Below, piece after piece: positions 33,430 through 46,124 of a stretch of DNA of 64,000 nucleotides (position 1 is the first letter of the stretch; each line of letters starts with the position of its first letter). The notes under the pieces were generated by a model, which was not told where the DNA came from, searched no databases, and saw only the letters and a list, made by a program, of their open reading frames with translations. The DNA comes from Pontederia crassipes. Lineage: Eukaryota; Streptophyta; Magnoliopsida; Commelinales; Pontederiaceae. The position numbers were made by a program, and so were the translations under genes. The DNA lies in assembly GCA_030549335.1 (NCBI GenBank), contig CM060194.1:56634547-56698546 (forward strand). Direction: 5' to 3'.

Positions 33430-35040
33430 AAAATATGGTGCCCTGGCACAGGAAGGGGGAGGATGCTTTTGTCATTGCCAGTGGAGCAGAAGGGGGATGG
33501 AGGCATGCGGCGGTTGGGGGGTTGTGGGGGGCACTGCCCGACGGCAGCGGGAGACCAAGCGGGCGCGAGCGTGAGAGGGGGGGTGGGGGGAGCGTGACAG
33601 GCCGGGGGTTGTGGGGGGCACTGTCCAGTGGCAGCGGGGAGGGGGACCAGAATGTTGGCGGGCAGGGAAGGAGAAGGGGGACCGGGGGAGGGGGAGGACG
33701 GCAGACGCTCGCACGTGAGGGGAGGGGGCGCTGTCCGGCTGTAGCGCCTGGCGGGCGCGAGCGGCAGGAGGAGGGGCTTGCACGGTTGTCCGGCCAATGG
33801 GGGGTTGTGGGGGGCACTGTCGAGCAGGGGCGCGGAGCGGGGACTAGAAGATGCTAGCGCGCCGGGCCGGGGGAGGACGGCAGGCACTCGCACGCTGGGG
33901 CGGGAGAATGACGCTGGTGCATCCGTCATCAGAGGAGAAGGTGGATGCTGGGGGTCGACCAGGATGCTAGGGGTGCTATTAGGCGGCGGCGGGGAGTGGG
34001 AGGGAGGTACTGTCCGGCAGCAACGGGAGGTAGGATCCTCAGGGCGGCGGCAGGGGGGTGTGTGGTGGCTCCCGTGGCGAGCGGGAGGCATGATCCTCGC
34101 GGTGGCGACGGGTTGTTGGGGGCCCTGTCAAGCAGTGGCAGGGAGAGGGCGCTGTCTGGCGGCAGCGGGGAGGGAGGCGTGTCCAGTGGCAGCGGGAGGG
34201 ATGATCCTCGTGGCGGCGGCGGGCCGCAGGGGGTTGTTGGAGGGCTATCAGGCAGTGGTCGCTCTCAGGCGGCCGGCCGATCCGATACGACAATGCATCG
34301 TCATCGTCGACGGAGGAGATAAAAGCCCACGAGATCAAAATGTAGATGGATAGGTGCATGGTATCTTATCATGATGTTGAGAGGCGCTCTCTCATTTCAT
34401 ACCACAAGGCCTGGAATTCTCGTTCGGCGAATGAAAGAATAGCGTTCACATTTTTCTTATATTTTTTTTAATATTACGTTGGGTCTTTATTTTTTACTTC
34501 ATTAAGATTTACATTTTTACCAATAGATATTTGGGTAGAATGATACGCGGATTTTTGTGAATTAAACATTTTTTTTGCAACAATTACTTCATTTGCCACA
34601 ATCCGGAATGGCCTATTCATGTCCGGTGGCAGCAGGAGGCATGATCCTCGTGACGGCGGCGGGCGCGGCTAGCGGGGTGTTGTGGGGGGCATTGTCGGGC
34701 GGACGGCAGGTGCGCGGCTATTAGACGGCGGCAAGGAGAGGGCACTGTCCGGCGGCAGCGAGAAGCATGATCCTTGCGACGGCGGTGGGCGCAGCTAGTG
34801 GGGGTTGTGGGGGGTGTTGTCGGGCGGACGGCAGGTGCACAAGGAGGACGGGCAGGTGCGGCTAGTGGGGGGTTGTGGTGGGGTTCTCGTGTGGTGTTGT
34901 AGGTCGGGGGGTTGTGGTGGGCCTCTTGCGCGGCGAGTTTGGGATGTGGGGGGCGTTGTCAGTCGGCTGAGGAGGAAGCAGGGGATGATGCTTACGGATG
35001 AACTCGCTAGCAGCCAAGACGGATTGTGAGGATGTGGAGG
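33430..35040 (-). repeat. G-rich asymmetric repeat block of CACTA element D
   Basis: On the plus strand this block is strongly G-rich. The phrase GGGTTGTGGGGGGCACTGTC or a close variant recurs near 33519, 33607, 33799, 34676 and 34800, mixed with GGCGGCAGCGGGAG-type units. It lies upstream of the minus-strand transposase, where the smaller elements have their GGCCGGATCC blocks. An AT-rich interval at 34440-34610 splits it. Long ORFs here (for example 33402-34091 minus) are Pro/Arg/Ser low-complexity shadows. Confidence 0.75.
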
Positions 35041-35414
35041 AAGTAACCTAGGGTTTTTCTATTCAATTTTATAATTAAATACATAAACTATTTTTTGTGT
35101 TTTAAAATTGATGTTACTTAAAAAATTAATGTAGGGAAATGTGTAATTCCCACCAAATATAATACTAATTGTACACTTACGTGATTTTAATTTATAAATA
35201 ATTAACGATGACAAAATTAAATGATCATTAATAATCACTTTTAATGGCCAAATTTTACTTTTTTTAGATGAGCAATTTTCTCTTTCGTTAATAATGTCCA
35301 TATTTTTTTCTTGTCACTATTGGCTATTTTTAATGATCATTTTTTGTCTCGACGTTAATAGTCGATCGTTAAAGATCTCTTTTCTTGTAGTGTGATAAGT
35401 GAAAAAATTAATTG

Positions 35415-35417
35415 AAC

Positions 35418-35452
<35 letters not shown>
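35415..35452. repeat. (TA)n microsatellite between CACTA elements D and E
   Basis: About 18 TA units in the roughly 200-bp spacer between the two elements (35393-35591). The spacer shows nothing else. Confidence 0.9.
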
Positions 35453-35454
<2 letters not shown>

Positions 35455-36295
35455 CCAAAGTTTTGAACGGTATATTAAATTTGTGAAGGTTAGAAGTTGA
35501 AAATTAAGAAGAGCATATTAAAACTGAAAATAAGCTAAAATAGTGAATGAAACAATGAGAGGTGATATTATTGTTTACTGGATTCATAATACACTATAAG
35601 AAAATTGACAAATAGTGACACAGGACTCGCGATGCTAATGTGGCGCTACTGCGTGGCTAGAAAAAATAGCATCTCTTTAACGTCGTTCTAGCGTCGACAA
35701 TATGAGACGCCTGGAATCGATAGCTAATAGCATCTCTATAGTGCCAAAGCATAAAGCGACGCAAGTAGCATCAACTGTCGATGCTAACTCGACATTACGT
35801 TGATGCGAAAGTTGTTGTTGCGAGCAATAGAGCTGAGACGCGGACATGGCATAGAACACTGCGACGTGATTCCGACACTAATTTTATACTTATGTCGACG
35901 CTAGTGCGACGCTACTGTGACGCTAATGTTATACTTGCGTCGACGCTAATGTGATGCTATGGTGATACTAAAGATGATATATTTAAAATAGCGTGGAATA
36001 TGCTTGCGATGCTATTGAGATGCTACGAAAGCGCTAATTTTAAATACTTTTACCCCATTACAAACATATTTTCTTCCCTTTCCACACCATACAAATATAT
36101 AATGCATATAAATGCATTCATCATTGATCACAAGCATCACAGGCATCATATCAAATATAACATTATAAAAAGTAATAAACTGAACTAACAAAAGTATAAC
36201 TAATATAATGCAAACATATAAGTAGAACTAACACGTATATCTAATAACAAACTTATAAATAACAAAATCATATCTAATATAATGCAAAAGTTTTC

Positions 36296-36555
36296 TATCC
36301 TAAGTTTGGGAGTTGTTGTTGTCATTCCGGACGTTCAATCCTGATGTGCTCGGTCCTTGACCTCGCAAGAATTGATTTTGCGGCGGGATCAATCCCTGAA
36401 TTGCCTACAATAAAGGAACCAACTACTGCGATACCTACTGTGATATCTGTTGCGATAACTGTATCATATCAGGTGCAGCGAATGGGCTCGGAGCAGATGG
36501 GCCACCTGTGACTCGCATAAAGTGTGTATAGAGAATATCGCACTAAAGATGAGAC
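36296..36555 (-). pseudogene. C-terminal exon of CACTA ORF1 in element E
   Basis: After an acceptor-like CTTTAG at about 36555 the minus strand reads CDILYTHFMRVTGGPSAPSP, then a Gln/Ile-rich stretch and GLIPPQNQFLRGQGPSTSGL, ending in NNNSQT and a stop. A stop codon occurs in the Gln-rich part. The gene body resumes to the right of a 2-kb insertion. Confidence 0.6.
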
Positions 36556-36564
36556 AAAGGCCTC

Positions 36565-38560
36565 TATGATACAGGTTTACCCAATAATCAAGCGTATTAC
36601 CCTTTGATACAGAAGTATATAACGAATGAAGTTTTAAAATTTATAATCTCTCTACACTATCAAAATGCGATTCGCAAGCGTACGATGCATCATTGTAGTG
36701 CTTGAAGTTCGATCCATAGAGACAAAGTTGAAATGTTCACACTTAATTAAATTGTTTGAAGGAAAATCGTAAGTATATATGTGTTGTTCAAAATGAGAAA
36801 GTGAAATGCTATAAAATAAAAATCATAGCAAATAAGATTACACTAATTTTTATAAATTTTTAATGCCAAAGTAGATAAAGAAGAGTGTAGCAAAACACTA
36901 GAGCTGGGGGAATGTTTTCACTTGGAACTTACATCCTCTGAATTTCATTTAAGATAAAAATGACTAAATGTCCCTTTCTTTTATACTTGAATCAAGGTCT
37001 CGTGTCCATCAACTACCGAGCATTCAAGAGAAATACACTTAAGTCAAGATGGCTACGGTCGACTAATGCTTACCTTAGTGAAATGTGGACAACCCTCCCG
37101 GGCTGAATGCAAGATACTGATGTCTCCGAGACTCTTTAGACGCTTTGAGGGAGGAGAAAAGTTTGATTTAGACAATATGAACTAGAATATTCTGGAAGTC
37201 TTTTGAAAATAACTCATCTCCTATCTGCCCTACTCGGGTCACTAATATTGAATGAGAATCGAAGAATATCTCGCCTTGGGTTGAACTTTCCAGAATATCG
37301 AAAATAATCGAACACAGCAATGGTAAAAATAAAAGTGTGTGATCATCCTTTGAAACCATTTAAGGTAATCTCAAATCTTTGACTCGATGCGATTGTTTAT
37401 TGCTAGAAATTCGAAGTGCGCACAACCTTTTCAAATCGCGGATAAAGGGGGAACGATGTCTAAACCAAACCATGAAGAGATTCATTGTTGATTCTATGAA
37501 AACCCATACTATAAACCACTGCTTGTCTTAGGCTTGATTTTTCCATGTTCGGTCACGATGGAGCCTATATCATTCCTACGATCAAGGTGCAAGGCGACAA
37601 ATGGCTCAGAAAACTTCTCCCAATTTAACTACGTGAAAAACACAAGAACCACGCATAAAACTATCTTCATCTAGGCTTGAACTCCACGTTCGATCGCGAT
37701 GGAGCCTGCAGTGTCCCTATGGTCGAGGGTACAAGGTGAAGATAGTTCATGAATTCAAATATACATACAAATCCAAAAGATAGAGAGTCGAACAAGAAAA
37801 CAGGGACCGGATTGATATCGTCAAAAATAGAGGAAAGCTTAACATTCAATTAGTCATCAAAGCATCAAAGAAGATAAGAACATAGTACAAAAGTCATGAT
37901 CAACATCTCCTAATCACTAGTTGGCTGGTTAGTTACACATTACAAAAACTAAAAAAGAAGAAAAAAAAGAAACGAAAATACAAGAGAGAAGGGAGAAGGG
38001 AGGCTGCATCTCCAACCTCCTTCGGCATTCAGAACTCAGCCAAAATTCGAACCCCCTAAAACTAGCCTTTTCGCTCTTTTATAGCCCAAGGGATTATGCC
38101 ACTTGTCCAGAATCAGCCAATTGTTTTTCATATTGTTTTTCAACCTTTCCAGCCAATAAAAGGTGCTCTTGTGGTCCTGCATGGCTGCCACCCTTCAATA
38201 TCGCCACTTGTTCATTTGTCTTAGCAAAAAGGAATCTTTTGATGGTCCTTATTTGATGCATTTTCCTTTGCTTGTCACATGTCCACAGTCCCAGCAACTT
38301 TCTTTTTCCACATCTACCCATGAAGGTGTGGATGAAGCTTCCTCCCTTTCGTACAATGGAATCTACCATACTTATGTAGAAAGGCACATTTAGTTTACTG
38401 TTTGCTGCTTTGGACAGCTGTGATAGTGAATCTGCATCGTCTGTCCTAAAATTTATCTAAGTGTCTAGGTTGGAGGAATACACTCCTATTACCGCTTATG
38501 TGTGCGTGTGGGGGCATACACTTGAATACCCCTATGAATTAATGATTGGATTTCTGCATG
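36565..38560 (-). mobile_element. Probable solo LTR inserted in an intron of element E
   Basis: About 2 kb that separates two parts of the ORF1 gene and matches neither. On the minus strand it has a promoter-like GGGCTATAAAAGAGCG near 38076-38091, then a long leader containing a repeated phrase (CTCCATCGCGATCGAACG-like, near 37550 and 37695). This fits a plant Ty3-type LTR. Neither a clean TG/CA border nor a target duplication could be fixed, so both ends are approximate. Small ORFs inside are not supported. Fossil, non-coding. Confidence 0.4.
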
Positions 38561-38719
38561 GAAAGTAAACAACACAAATAATAATATCCCATAAAAATAA
38601 TATTTAGAAAATGGATGTGGAGAAATAATAAAAGTTGCATTTCAATAATAATAAAGCATGTGTTCAAGGTAAAACATGGAATAAATGCATATTGAACATA
38701 GATGAAAAATATACATAAT

Positions 38720-40220
38720 TTCTCCACATTAGTCTGCATATCCTCCGCTCCTCCTAGGTGCCTGAACGGTTGTGCCTAGGACACGCAGGTATCCTCCTCG
38801 TGTCGTGCCAGCCACCTCCTCCCAAACAACAGGATCCTCTATGAAATAAAAAAATTATACAATCATATAAATATTATAGATTATATAAATTATATAACAT
38901 AAAAAATACAAATTAAAAATGTGAATCGCTTTCGAAAAATGTTACTTGAGTACTCAGATCATCTTCATACTTTTCAGTTATTTTCACATTATACTCATCC
39001 TAAAAAATTTAAACATTGTGCATTTAAAAAATTATTTGCACTAACGTCATCAACCAAGTGAACATGTGATGAGACTTACCAGATGCCTATAGTAGTGGGC
39101 GTAATCAAGTCATTGGTCTTTCGACTCTTATGTGTGACTTCATAGATCGTGCGAAAGTCTATAATACCACTTTGTTTTTCTTCATGCAATAAAGTTTCAT
39201 ATTTTATAAAATAAGTATAAGATAAAAGTTTGATTATTCAATTTTGTATGTAAATTATCGTGCGTCATCGATGCTCGTCAAATCGCATCGATCCGCCTGT
39301 GTGGATATGAGCCTCGGGCTTCAAAAATCGATTAACTCTTGCCTTTTTCAACTTTCTTTTCCATTGTTCATCCGTCCTGTATGAACATCAAATACTTAGA
39401 CATTGAAAAATTATAAATTTAATAAAAATAATTTATAAGTAAACATACTTATCACTTCTTACATAAGGACTCCTAAACCGTGTGCCTAATATGCCTTAGT
39501 CATCTTTGTATGCCCTGCTCCAAAGTGAGGCCAGCGGATGTGATGACCTTGCGAAAATTATATAATCAATTTCGAAGGCGTTTCAATAGCCACCTCCTCA
39601 AAAGCTCTCTGAATCGTCTTCAAACTAAGATCTGAATAAAATTGATTTACCTCCTAAACAATACTATAAAACTTAATAATTTAAAAATAATATAAAACAA
39701 ATTATGTAATCCAAAAAGAAGATCGTACCGTAAAGGCCTGAAAGATGTCATCCCGCACTTCAATTGGGACATCTTTTCACGATCCTGCCCCTTTCGACAA
39801 GTGAGAAAGAACAAGAGCATTAACATCCCACATGGTACTAGCGGGTATGAAAGTGGTTCTACAAATTAGAAAGAATAATTAATTTTTAATGATAAGCAAA
39901 ACTATAATAAAATTTTTACAACATATTTAATTTTTTAGCACTATTATTCACGATGATCACCCATTATCGTGTAATCCCTCTTCATCTGTTGAAGATGAAT
40001 CATCACCCGGTACAGCTGGAGTAGGCTGAGAAAGTCCGACATCATCAACGAGCCCTATTACAAAATAAATTATTAATGTCATACGAAATTAAACTAGTGA
40101 TAATTGATATATGTCCAGCAAAGTTCTCACCTCGAGTGATGTCTATAACTGCATGATCCGTGGCAGTCCACTCATCAGAATGTGACAAGTCGGGTACTTG
40201 TACTATTAGCAGCATAGCAA
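38720..40220 (-). pseudogene. CACTA ORF1 (Transposase_24-type) remnants in element E
   Basis: Minus-strand exon-like pieces: about 40030-39960 (DDVGLSQPTPAVPGDDSSST, acidic); 39860-39720 (MWDVNALVLSHLSKGAGS and VPIEVRDDIFQAF); 39650-39560 (YSDLSLKTIQRAFEEVAIET); 39370-39250 (WKRKLKKARVNRFLKPEAHI, HTGGSMRFDEHR); 39190-39090 (TIYEVTHKSRKTNDL); and 38850-38720 (EDPVVWEEVAGTTRGGYLRV). K.AR.NR......HTGGS is typical of this family. Several stops and shifts are present. Introns are short and AT-rich. Confidence 0.6.
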
Positions 40221-40489
40221 CTGACATTATTAAAAAAATAATTTAGGTTGTTCATCTATTTTTCAAGTCACGATATTCATATAGTTGAAAGCATAGTTTC
40301 AAGTTAACATAACTAAGAACATATATTCATATATTTATTTAAATTAAGGCATATTTAAAAAATAATTTAGTTTGTTCATATATTCATCTAAATTAAGACA
40401 ATTAAGAACATGATCATCTTCAATTTCAAGTTAACAGAAATCAATTAACAAAAAGGACTTACTAACCAGGCAGTGGAGCGACATCCGAT

Positions 40490-41260
40490 TGTGACAGTGG
40501 AGGAACGACCGAAGAGGGCAGCCTCTACTAGTGGAGTGGCCGAGGAGGGCAGCAAACATGGGCGGTGTCCGGCTGCGTAGCAATTCGGGCAGCGGCGGAG
40601 AAAGACGCATTGTCGCGGAGCAAGACGCATTGTCGCGGAGCAATTCAGGCGGCGACGAAGCAAGTCGGGCGGCGGTTGGGCAGAGGAGGCCGGTGGAGAG
40701 CGGTGGAGGCGGAGGAGGAAGGCGGCATGTGGCAGAAGAGGACAGCACCGGACGGAGGAGGGCAGAGGAAGTCGCCGGTAGAGGGCAGCGGTGGAGGGCA
40801 GCGACAAAGAGCGGTGGAGGGCAGCGACAAAGAGCGGTGGAGGGCGGAGGAGGTGGAAGAGGGCGGAGAATGGCGGCACCGGGCGGAGGAGGGCAGCGGA
40901 GGGTGGAGGAAGGCGGCGGGAGACGGAGGAGGGCGTCACCGGGCATAAGAGGCCAGCGAAGGGCGGTGGAGGAAGGCGGCAGGTGGTGGATGGAGCAGGG
41001 CAGCGGAGAAGTTGTCGGGGTCATCGATCGGGGTCAGAGGAAGTGTCGGAGAAGTTGCTGACATCATCAGAGTCGTCGACGTCATTGATCGAAGGAGAGC
41101 AGCGGAGGAGGCGGAGGTTGGCGGGGTCACAGTCATTGCAACGGAGGAGGTCGGCATCCCGCGGTGATGTGGGAGCAACGCACTGGAGAAGGGCAACAGA
41201 GGACGAGGCCGACGGTCGCAATCATCAGTCGGCACAATCGAAGAACAGTAAAAAGTACAA
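40490..41260 (-). repeat. G-rich asymmetric repeat block of CACTA element E
   Basis: Plus-strand G-rich sequence made of GGTGGAGGGCAGCGACAAAG-like and GGCGGAGGAGGGCAGCG-like units, sited just inside the right subterminal region as in element D. Overlapping ORFs on both strands (up to 197 codons) are low-complexity Pro/Ser/Arg or Gly/Arg translations and are not supported. Confidence 0.75.
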
Positions 41261-41399
41261 AACAGGGTAGAACCTAGGGATTTAAGGTCATTTTTAGCGT
41301 CACCAAGTATCGCAGTGCTAGTTAGACGCTGATGTGACTCGATGTTGGCATCGTGGAAATGTCGACGCGATATTGATTTTTTAAGTTTATATTATATCT

Positions 41400-41541
41400 A
41401 TATAAATATATAATATATGCATGCATGTATGTTAGGTCTATATATATAAACTATAAGTGTATATTCATATGTAGTTCATACATACATATGTATATATTCA
41501 TATGTAGTTTATATGTATTTTATAAATACATGTGTTACGTC

Positions 41542-41574
<33 letters not shown>

Positions 41575-41600
41575 GTATATGTCTATATATGTGCGAGATT
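41400..41600. repeat. TATA/TATG-rich microsatellite region in element E
   Basis: Mixed (TA)n, (TATG)n and ATATTCATATGTAGTT repeats, splitting the right subterminal repeats. AT-rich DNA at 42050-42720 also lacks the subterminal motif and may be a further insertion. Confidence 0.7.
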
Positions 41601-43041
41601 AAGTCACAATGATATGCTATTTCGAGGCTATAGTGATGCTAATTCGAATATTTTTTCCTAATTTAATTCTTTTCCTAATTTAACTTTAGATTACATTATT
41701 TATATTACATACAAGTTTATGCATTATAAGTTTATATATTATAAGTTTACACATTATGACTTTATATTATATTAAGATTATATTGAAATAGCTTTATATG
41801 TCAATATGTGTCCGATTAAGTAAGGGTAATAAAAAGTCGACTAATGCTACGCTATAGAGACGCTAATAAATCGCTAAAATTATTTAGCGACACACTAGCA
41901 TCGCATTAGCATCTCAATGTTGCGACGCCAATAGTGCTAGCGTCGACTATCATTGCGGCTCTATTGCGGCGCTACATAGACACTATTAAGTCTCTATGGT
42001 GGCGTTAAAATGGACTATTTTGTAATAAATCGTCACTTAATTCAACCATCATAATTCATGATTGAGAATATAAAAATAATATATGTATAATTAAGATATT
42101 GTATGCATAAGCAACATATATAATGTTACTTAAGTAATTATGCAGACGCACATAATATTTATTTTATTTATTCATTAAAGTATAGTATAGATAATATATA
42201 TTAACATTTATGGGTTGCGTCAAAATAGATAACATATAGTTATATAAATATAGATAGCGTATAGTTAACCTATTTCTTAATTAACATATGTATAATATAA
42301 AAATAATATAAGAATATATACAGTGCTAATTAAGCGTTGTATGTGTTACATGTGTAGGCAACTAGATATGATATATATTGTATGTATATATAAGTAATAT
42401 ATATAATATAGGTACGTAACATATATTTATTTAGGAACAAACACATGATAGGCATATATAAGTAATTATATAGGGATACATATGTATGTCGAAGGTACAC
42501 ATATAATAAATATTAAAGTATATGGAATTGCGTCAAAATAGATATAACATATATAGATATATAACGTATAGTTAATCTTTTTCTTACTTAAAGTAGTGTT
42601 AAAAGAGTACTAAGCATGGGCGTTGTAGGTAGCATCTATCGTCGTCGATTGACAAGCTTCCCAGGTAAGATCACTAATTGCACATACATACATATCTTTG
42701 ATATTATATATTATTATGTCAGGTGATCGAATATATTTTTATATTGGCATCTACACAGCTTCGCATCTGTGACGCCATGTAGCGTCACATAGCGCGGTGC
42801 CAAAATGTGCAAATGTCCGGCGTCATATCGATTCCAAGCTAGCGTCGACAGTGCATCGCAATGCTTGAGACAGCTCTTTGCGCGTCGAACAGTGTCGATG
42901 CTACAACAGCGCTAAGGTCTACCACGCAGTTTTTGCTCCATCACGCGCAATAATAGCATCTAATTGACATCTCTATGGCACTGGCTTTAGCGTCTATTTC
43001 GAGAAACGCTAATATCACTAATAGATAGTTTTCTTGGAGTG

Positions 43042-43404
43042 ATAGGTCGACCTACTTTTTTATTTCAAATAATTATAAAGTCATGAGATAAAAATTATTG
43101 CAAGATAAGGTAAATAACATATTACAGTTCTATCATAAGATGGACTAGGCATATTTAATCTTTGCATAATACAATGATATTGCACGAAGCGGATATTACA
43201 CAGAATGAAACATGTCAACAAAGTGCAACAAACTACTTTACATGTTCAAATGTTGTAGTCGGAAACATCTATTAACAAAAGAGTGATAAGAATTACAGCG
43301 CGATACATGGAGGACACCTTAAACATGCAGAATGTTAACAATCTTAATTAAATCCCATGACAAGTGCTTATTATATAAAGCCCACTGACATGTATCTGAT
43401 TAAC
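43042..43404. other. Spacer between CACTA element E and the Ty3 element
   Basis: AT-rich DNA with no supported gene. Together with 53322 onward it forms the pre-insertion site of the Ty3 element. Confidence 0.5.
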
Positions 43405-46073
43405 TGTAACGCCTCCAAAATTCGGCCCTAATTTAGTTGCCAAACTCTGGACTGCGTCACTTTGACTTGACCTAATTTCATAAAACTTTGCAGCGGAAAC
43501 ATAGTATAATAAACTTAAAATAATAACATCGTAAACAGTGGAAGACTTCATAGATAGATATAACAAACCCAAGATAACATACTGGCCCATGGGCCTTATA
43601 GGCTCTATCGTATACCCAACAAAAGGTTCTTATAAAATATTGAGTTTAAGTAAAATACATGACTCCATAAGGCCCATAAGCCATACATAAATAACTCCTA
43701 CAAGAGTTCATCAACATGACATGATAAAAGTAAGATAACTTAGACCGTAGCTCGACCCGTCCATGTGCAATGTCTTCGTCAAGAGGCTCTCACCGCTGAA
43801 CTTATGCTTCATCCATACCTGCACGGATTCATGGTGTGCAGAGGATTTTTTCCGTTATAGTATGTTGAGGCACATGCATAGTATTACCTTATAACATAAT
43901 CTCTACATGTCATGGCATATGCATATCATCATCATGAAACATAAGTCATATGCATGCTATGAGCTACTTATGCATACTACATGACATGTGAACATATCAT
44001 CCTGGCAAGATAAGATAATATGTAACATCATAATCTTTAAGTCAGGCATATCATAACTTATCATTAGGCTAATGCATATCATGATCTTATCTTACTTTAC
44101 TTTATCATCTTTCATCATGTCATGATATGATGTGACAAGTGAACATTTACATTGCACCTCATAGGTGCATACTTCATCATACTTTTTTAACATCTTTACT
44201 TTATGTCTCAACTCATTCATCATTTATCATTCATCTTTTCATCTTTCATCTTTACTTAGATACTTTCTTATCTTGTTGATTGGGAAGACCATATTGTGTT
44301 CGTGGAAAAATGGCTAGCTAGGCCATAATTGGGTTCGTGAGAGGCCAATAAAAACGCCACACTCAAGGGTGAAACTCGCCTCCTGATTCCACGTAGGCCC
44401 AATAGAGACGCCACGCTTAAGGGTGGAACTCGCCTCGACTTATGGAAATGCCACACTCAAGGGTGGAACTCGTTTTCCCGAGAAATGCCACACTCAAGGG
44501 TGGAACTCATTTCCCCTCCTCGATTACAACAAGTCACATTCACGTCAATCCGTCTTTTACTTACTTTCATCACTACATACAATCATTCATACATGTTGCA
44601 TGTTTTAATCTTATTTAAGGTCATACATACTTCAAATCATCCTATGTGTGAATATTCAATCATAACCAATCAGTTTCCAAAACGGACGATCATTTTGGAT
44701 AATGATCGACCATTGGAAGGTTATCGGACGATCGATCGGGTTATCGGTCGACCAATATGGTCCTTTCGGACGACCGAAATCAGACTTCGGTTCGTCCGCT
44801 AATCACAGAATGTGACATTCTTCTAAATCGGACGACTGCTGGAATATCGGTCGACCGCTATAGGTCTTTCGGATCGTCCGCTACTCACATAATATAACTG
44901 CTACTCAAATCGGACGACCGATGAGATATCGGTCGACCGGTACTTGGCTTTCGGATGATCGATACAAGGTGCTCGGACGTTCGCTAATCACATAATGTGT
45001 CGAACATTTCGACTACACATATCGGACGATCGTTGGTATATCGATCGACCTTTATATTGCTATCGGACGACCGAAACAGGGTGTCTGGTCGCTCGCTAAT
45101 TACATAATGTTTCGACCCTTCCAAAATGGACTACCATTATAGAATCGGTCAACCGTCGGACAAAGTGCAAGACTACAAATGGTCTCCAGAACTGTCGGCC
45201 GATAATATATCGGTCCCCCGTTCTGGGCCGATAGAACACGATTTCTATATCTTTTTCTTCCTAATCATGCATACATTGACATATTGAACACATACTTGAT
45301 TCCAAGCAACATATGAAGAATTTCTTGACATTCTTAATACTTTAATCATAGACCACATGAGATTTTCACATAAAGACTTTCAACATGCTAATCACACTTA
45401 TAAACGTGCATAAGCTTTACAAGATTTCATAATGAGCTAATAAACCATAATAAACATTATACATCTAAACATGATTAATAAAGCACACGAAATTCTAAAC
45501 ATGATTAGCAATGAAATAGTAACTAAAGAGCATTACATATAAAATACACATTTTTTCCAAATCTTCTCTCTAAGAACAAAGGATATGTTCTTTATGTTCT
45601 AATCCATACATGCAAACATCATTAGGGGGAGATTTAGATTTTGGATCCCCTCAAACATACTTTGATTAGCTAAGTTTAACTCTAATCTTCTTCCTCTAGC
45701 TTCAATCCCCTCTTTCTCCCTCCTAGTTACTAATCACGAGCTAACAAGGGGCTGCTACAGTGAAATGGTGACTAGTGTGAGAGAGAACATTAGTATGTAT
45801 TGAGAGGGTTGAGGGATGCTTACTGTAGCAGAAAAATGGCTTTCTTCTTGCTGTTGGCCGAATGGAGTTCAGAGGGAGAGAGAATGGCTTGAGGACGGAT
45901 TACTATAGCTGCTACAGTGGGGGTTGAAGTTACTTTCGACTAGTAGCAAATGGGGTAGGTGGGATTAGGTTATTAGTTTAGTGCTTTAGGTGGTGGGCTT
46001 TTTGGGCCAGGTGCGGGAGTGGGCTGCATTAGTTCTTTTCTTTTTTTCCATTTTCCTTTTACCGGATGTTACA
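43405..46073 (-). repeat. 3' LTR of the Ty3 element
   Basis: 2.67 kb, very similar to the right-hand LTR. It contains repeated CACTCAAGGGTGGAACTCG phrases (about 44340-44520) and an array of CGGACGATCG and TATCGGTCGACCG palindromes (about 44680-45230). Confidence 0.95.
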
Positions 46074-46086
46074 ATCTACTCCCCTT
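46074..46086 (-). other. Polypurine tract of the Ty3 element
   Basis: The minus strand reads AAGGGGAGTAGAT immediately before the TGTAAC start of the 3' LTR. This is the usual place for plus-strand priming. Confidence 0.75.
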
Positions 46087-46124
46087 AAATAAAAATTCGT
46101 CCTTGAATTTTAGTAAATCATAAT

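Larger units (their letters stand above)
29248..35392 (-). mobile_element. Large CACTA element D, internally deleted former autonomous copy
   Basis: Ends CACTACAAGAAAAGACATC at 29248 and TCTTTTCTTGTAGTG ending at 35392. The flanks are TGG and TGA, a one-base-mismatched 3-bp duplication. Its subterminal repeat is GGTCGTTAA/TTAACGACC, not the CCGACGG of the smaller elements. On the minus strand the order is right subterminal repeats, G/C-rich block (33430-35040), the start of the TNP2 transposase (32254-32710) and the ORF1 protein (30564-31830). The catalytic core of TNP2 is missing. This is the gene order of autonomous CACTA elements. Confidence 0.9.
35592..43041 (-). mobile_element. Large CACTA element E, decayed, with its own insertions
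   Basis: Ends CACTATAAGAAAATTG at 35592 and TAGTTTTCTTGGAGTG ending at 43041, flanked by ATA on both sides (35589-35591 and 43042-43044). Subterminal repeats are TAGCGTCG/GCGACGCTA/GATGCTAAT, a third type. On the minus strand the order is right subterminal region (41270-43041, interrupted by AT-rich DNA and a microsatellite), G/C-rich block (40490-41260), ORF1 remnants (40220-38720), a 2-kb insertion in an intron, and the ORF1 C-terminus (36550-36296). No TNP2 sequence was recognised. Confidence 0.9.

Noticed and set aside
33335-34359. Several long overlapping ORFs (up to 229 codons) on both strands
   Set aside because: All are Pro/Arg/Ser/Gly low-complexity translations of the G-rich repeat block, open in several frames at once. 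No domain or codon bias supports them.
40431-41270. ORFs of 159-197 codons on both strands in element E
   Set aside because: Same situation: GC-rich repeats keep several frames open. Position and composition fit the CACTA leader block.
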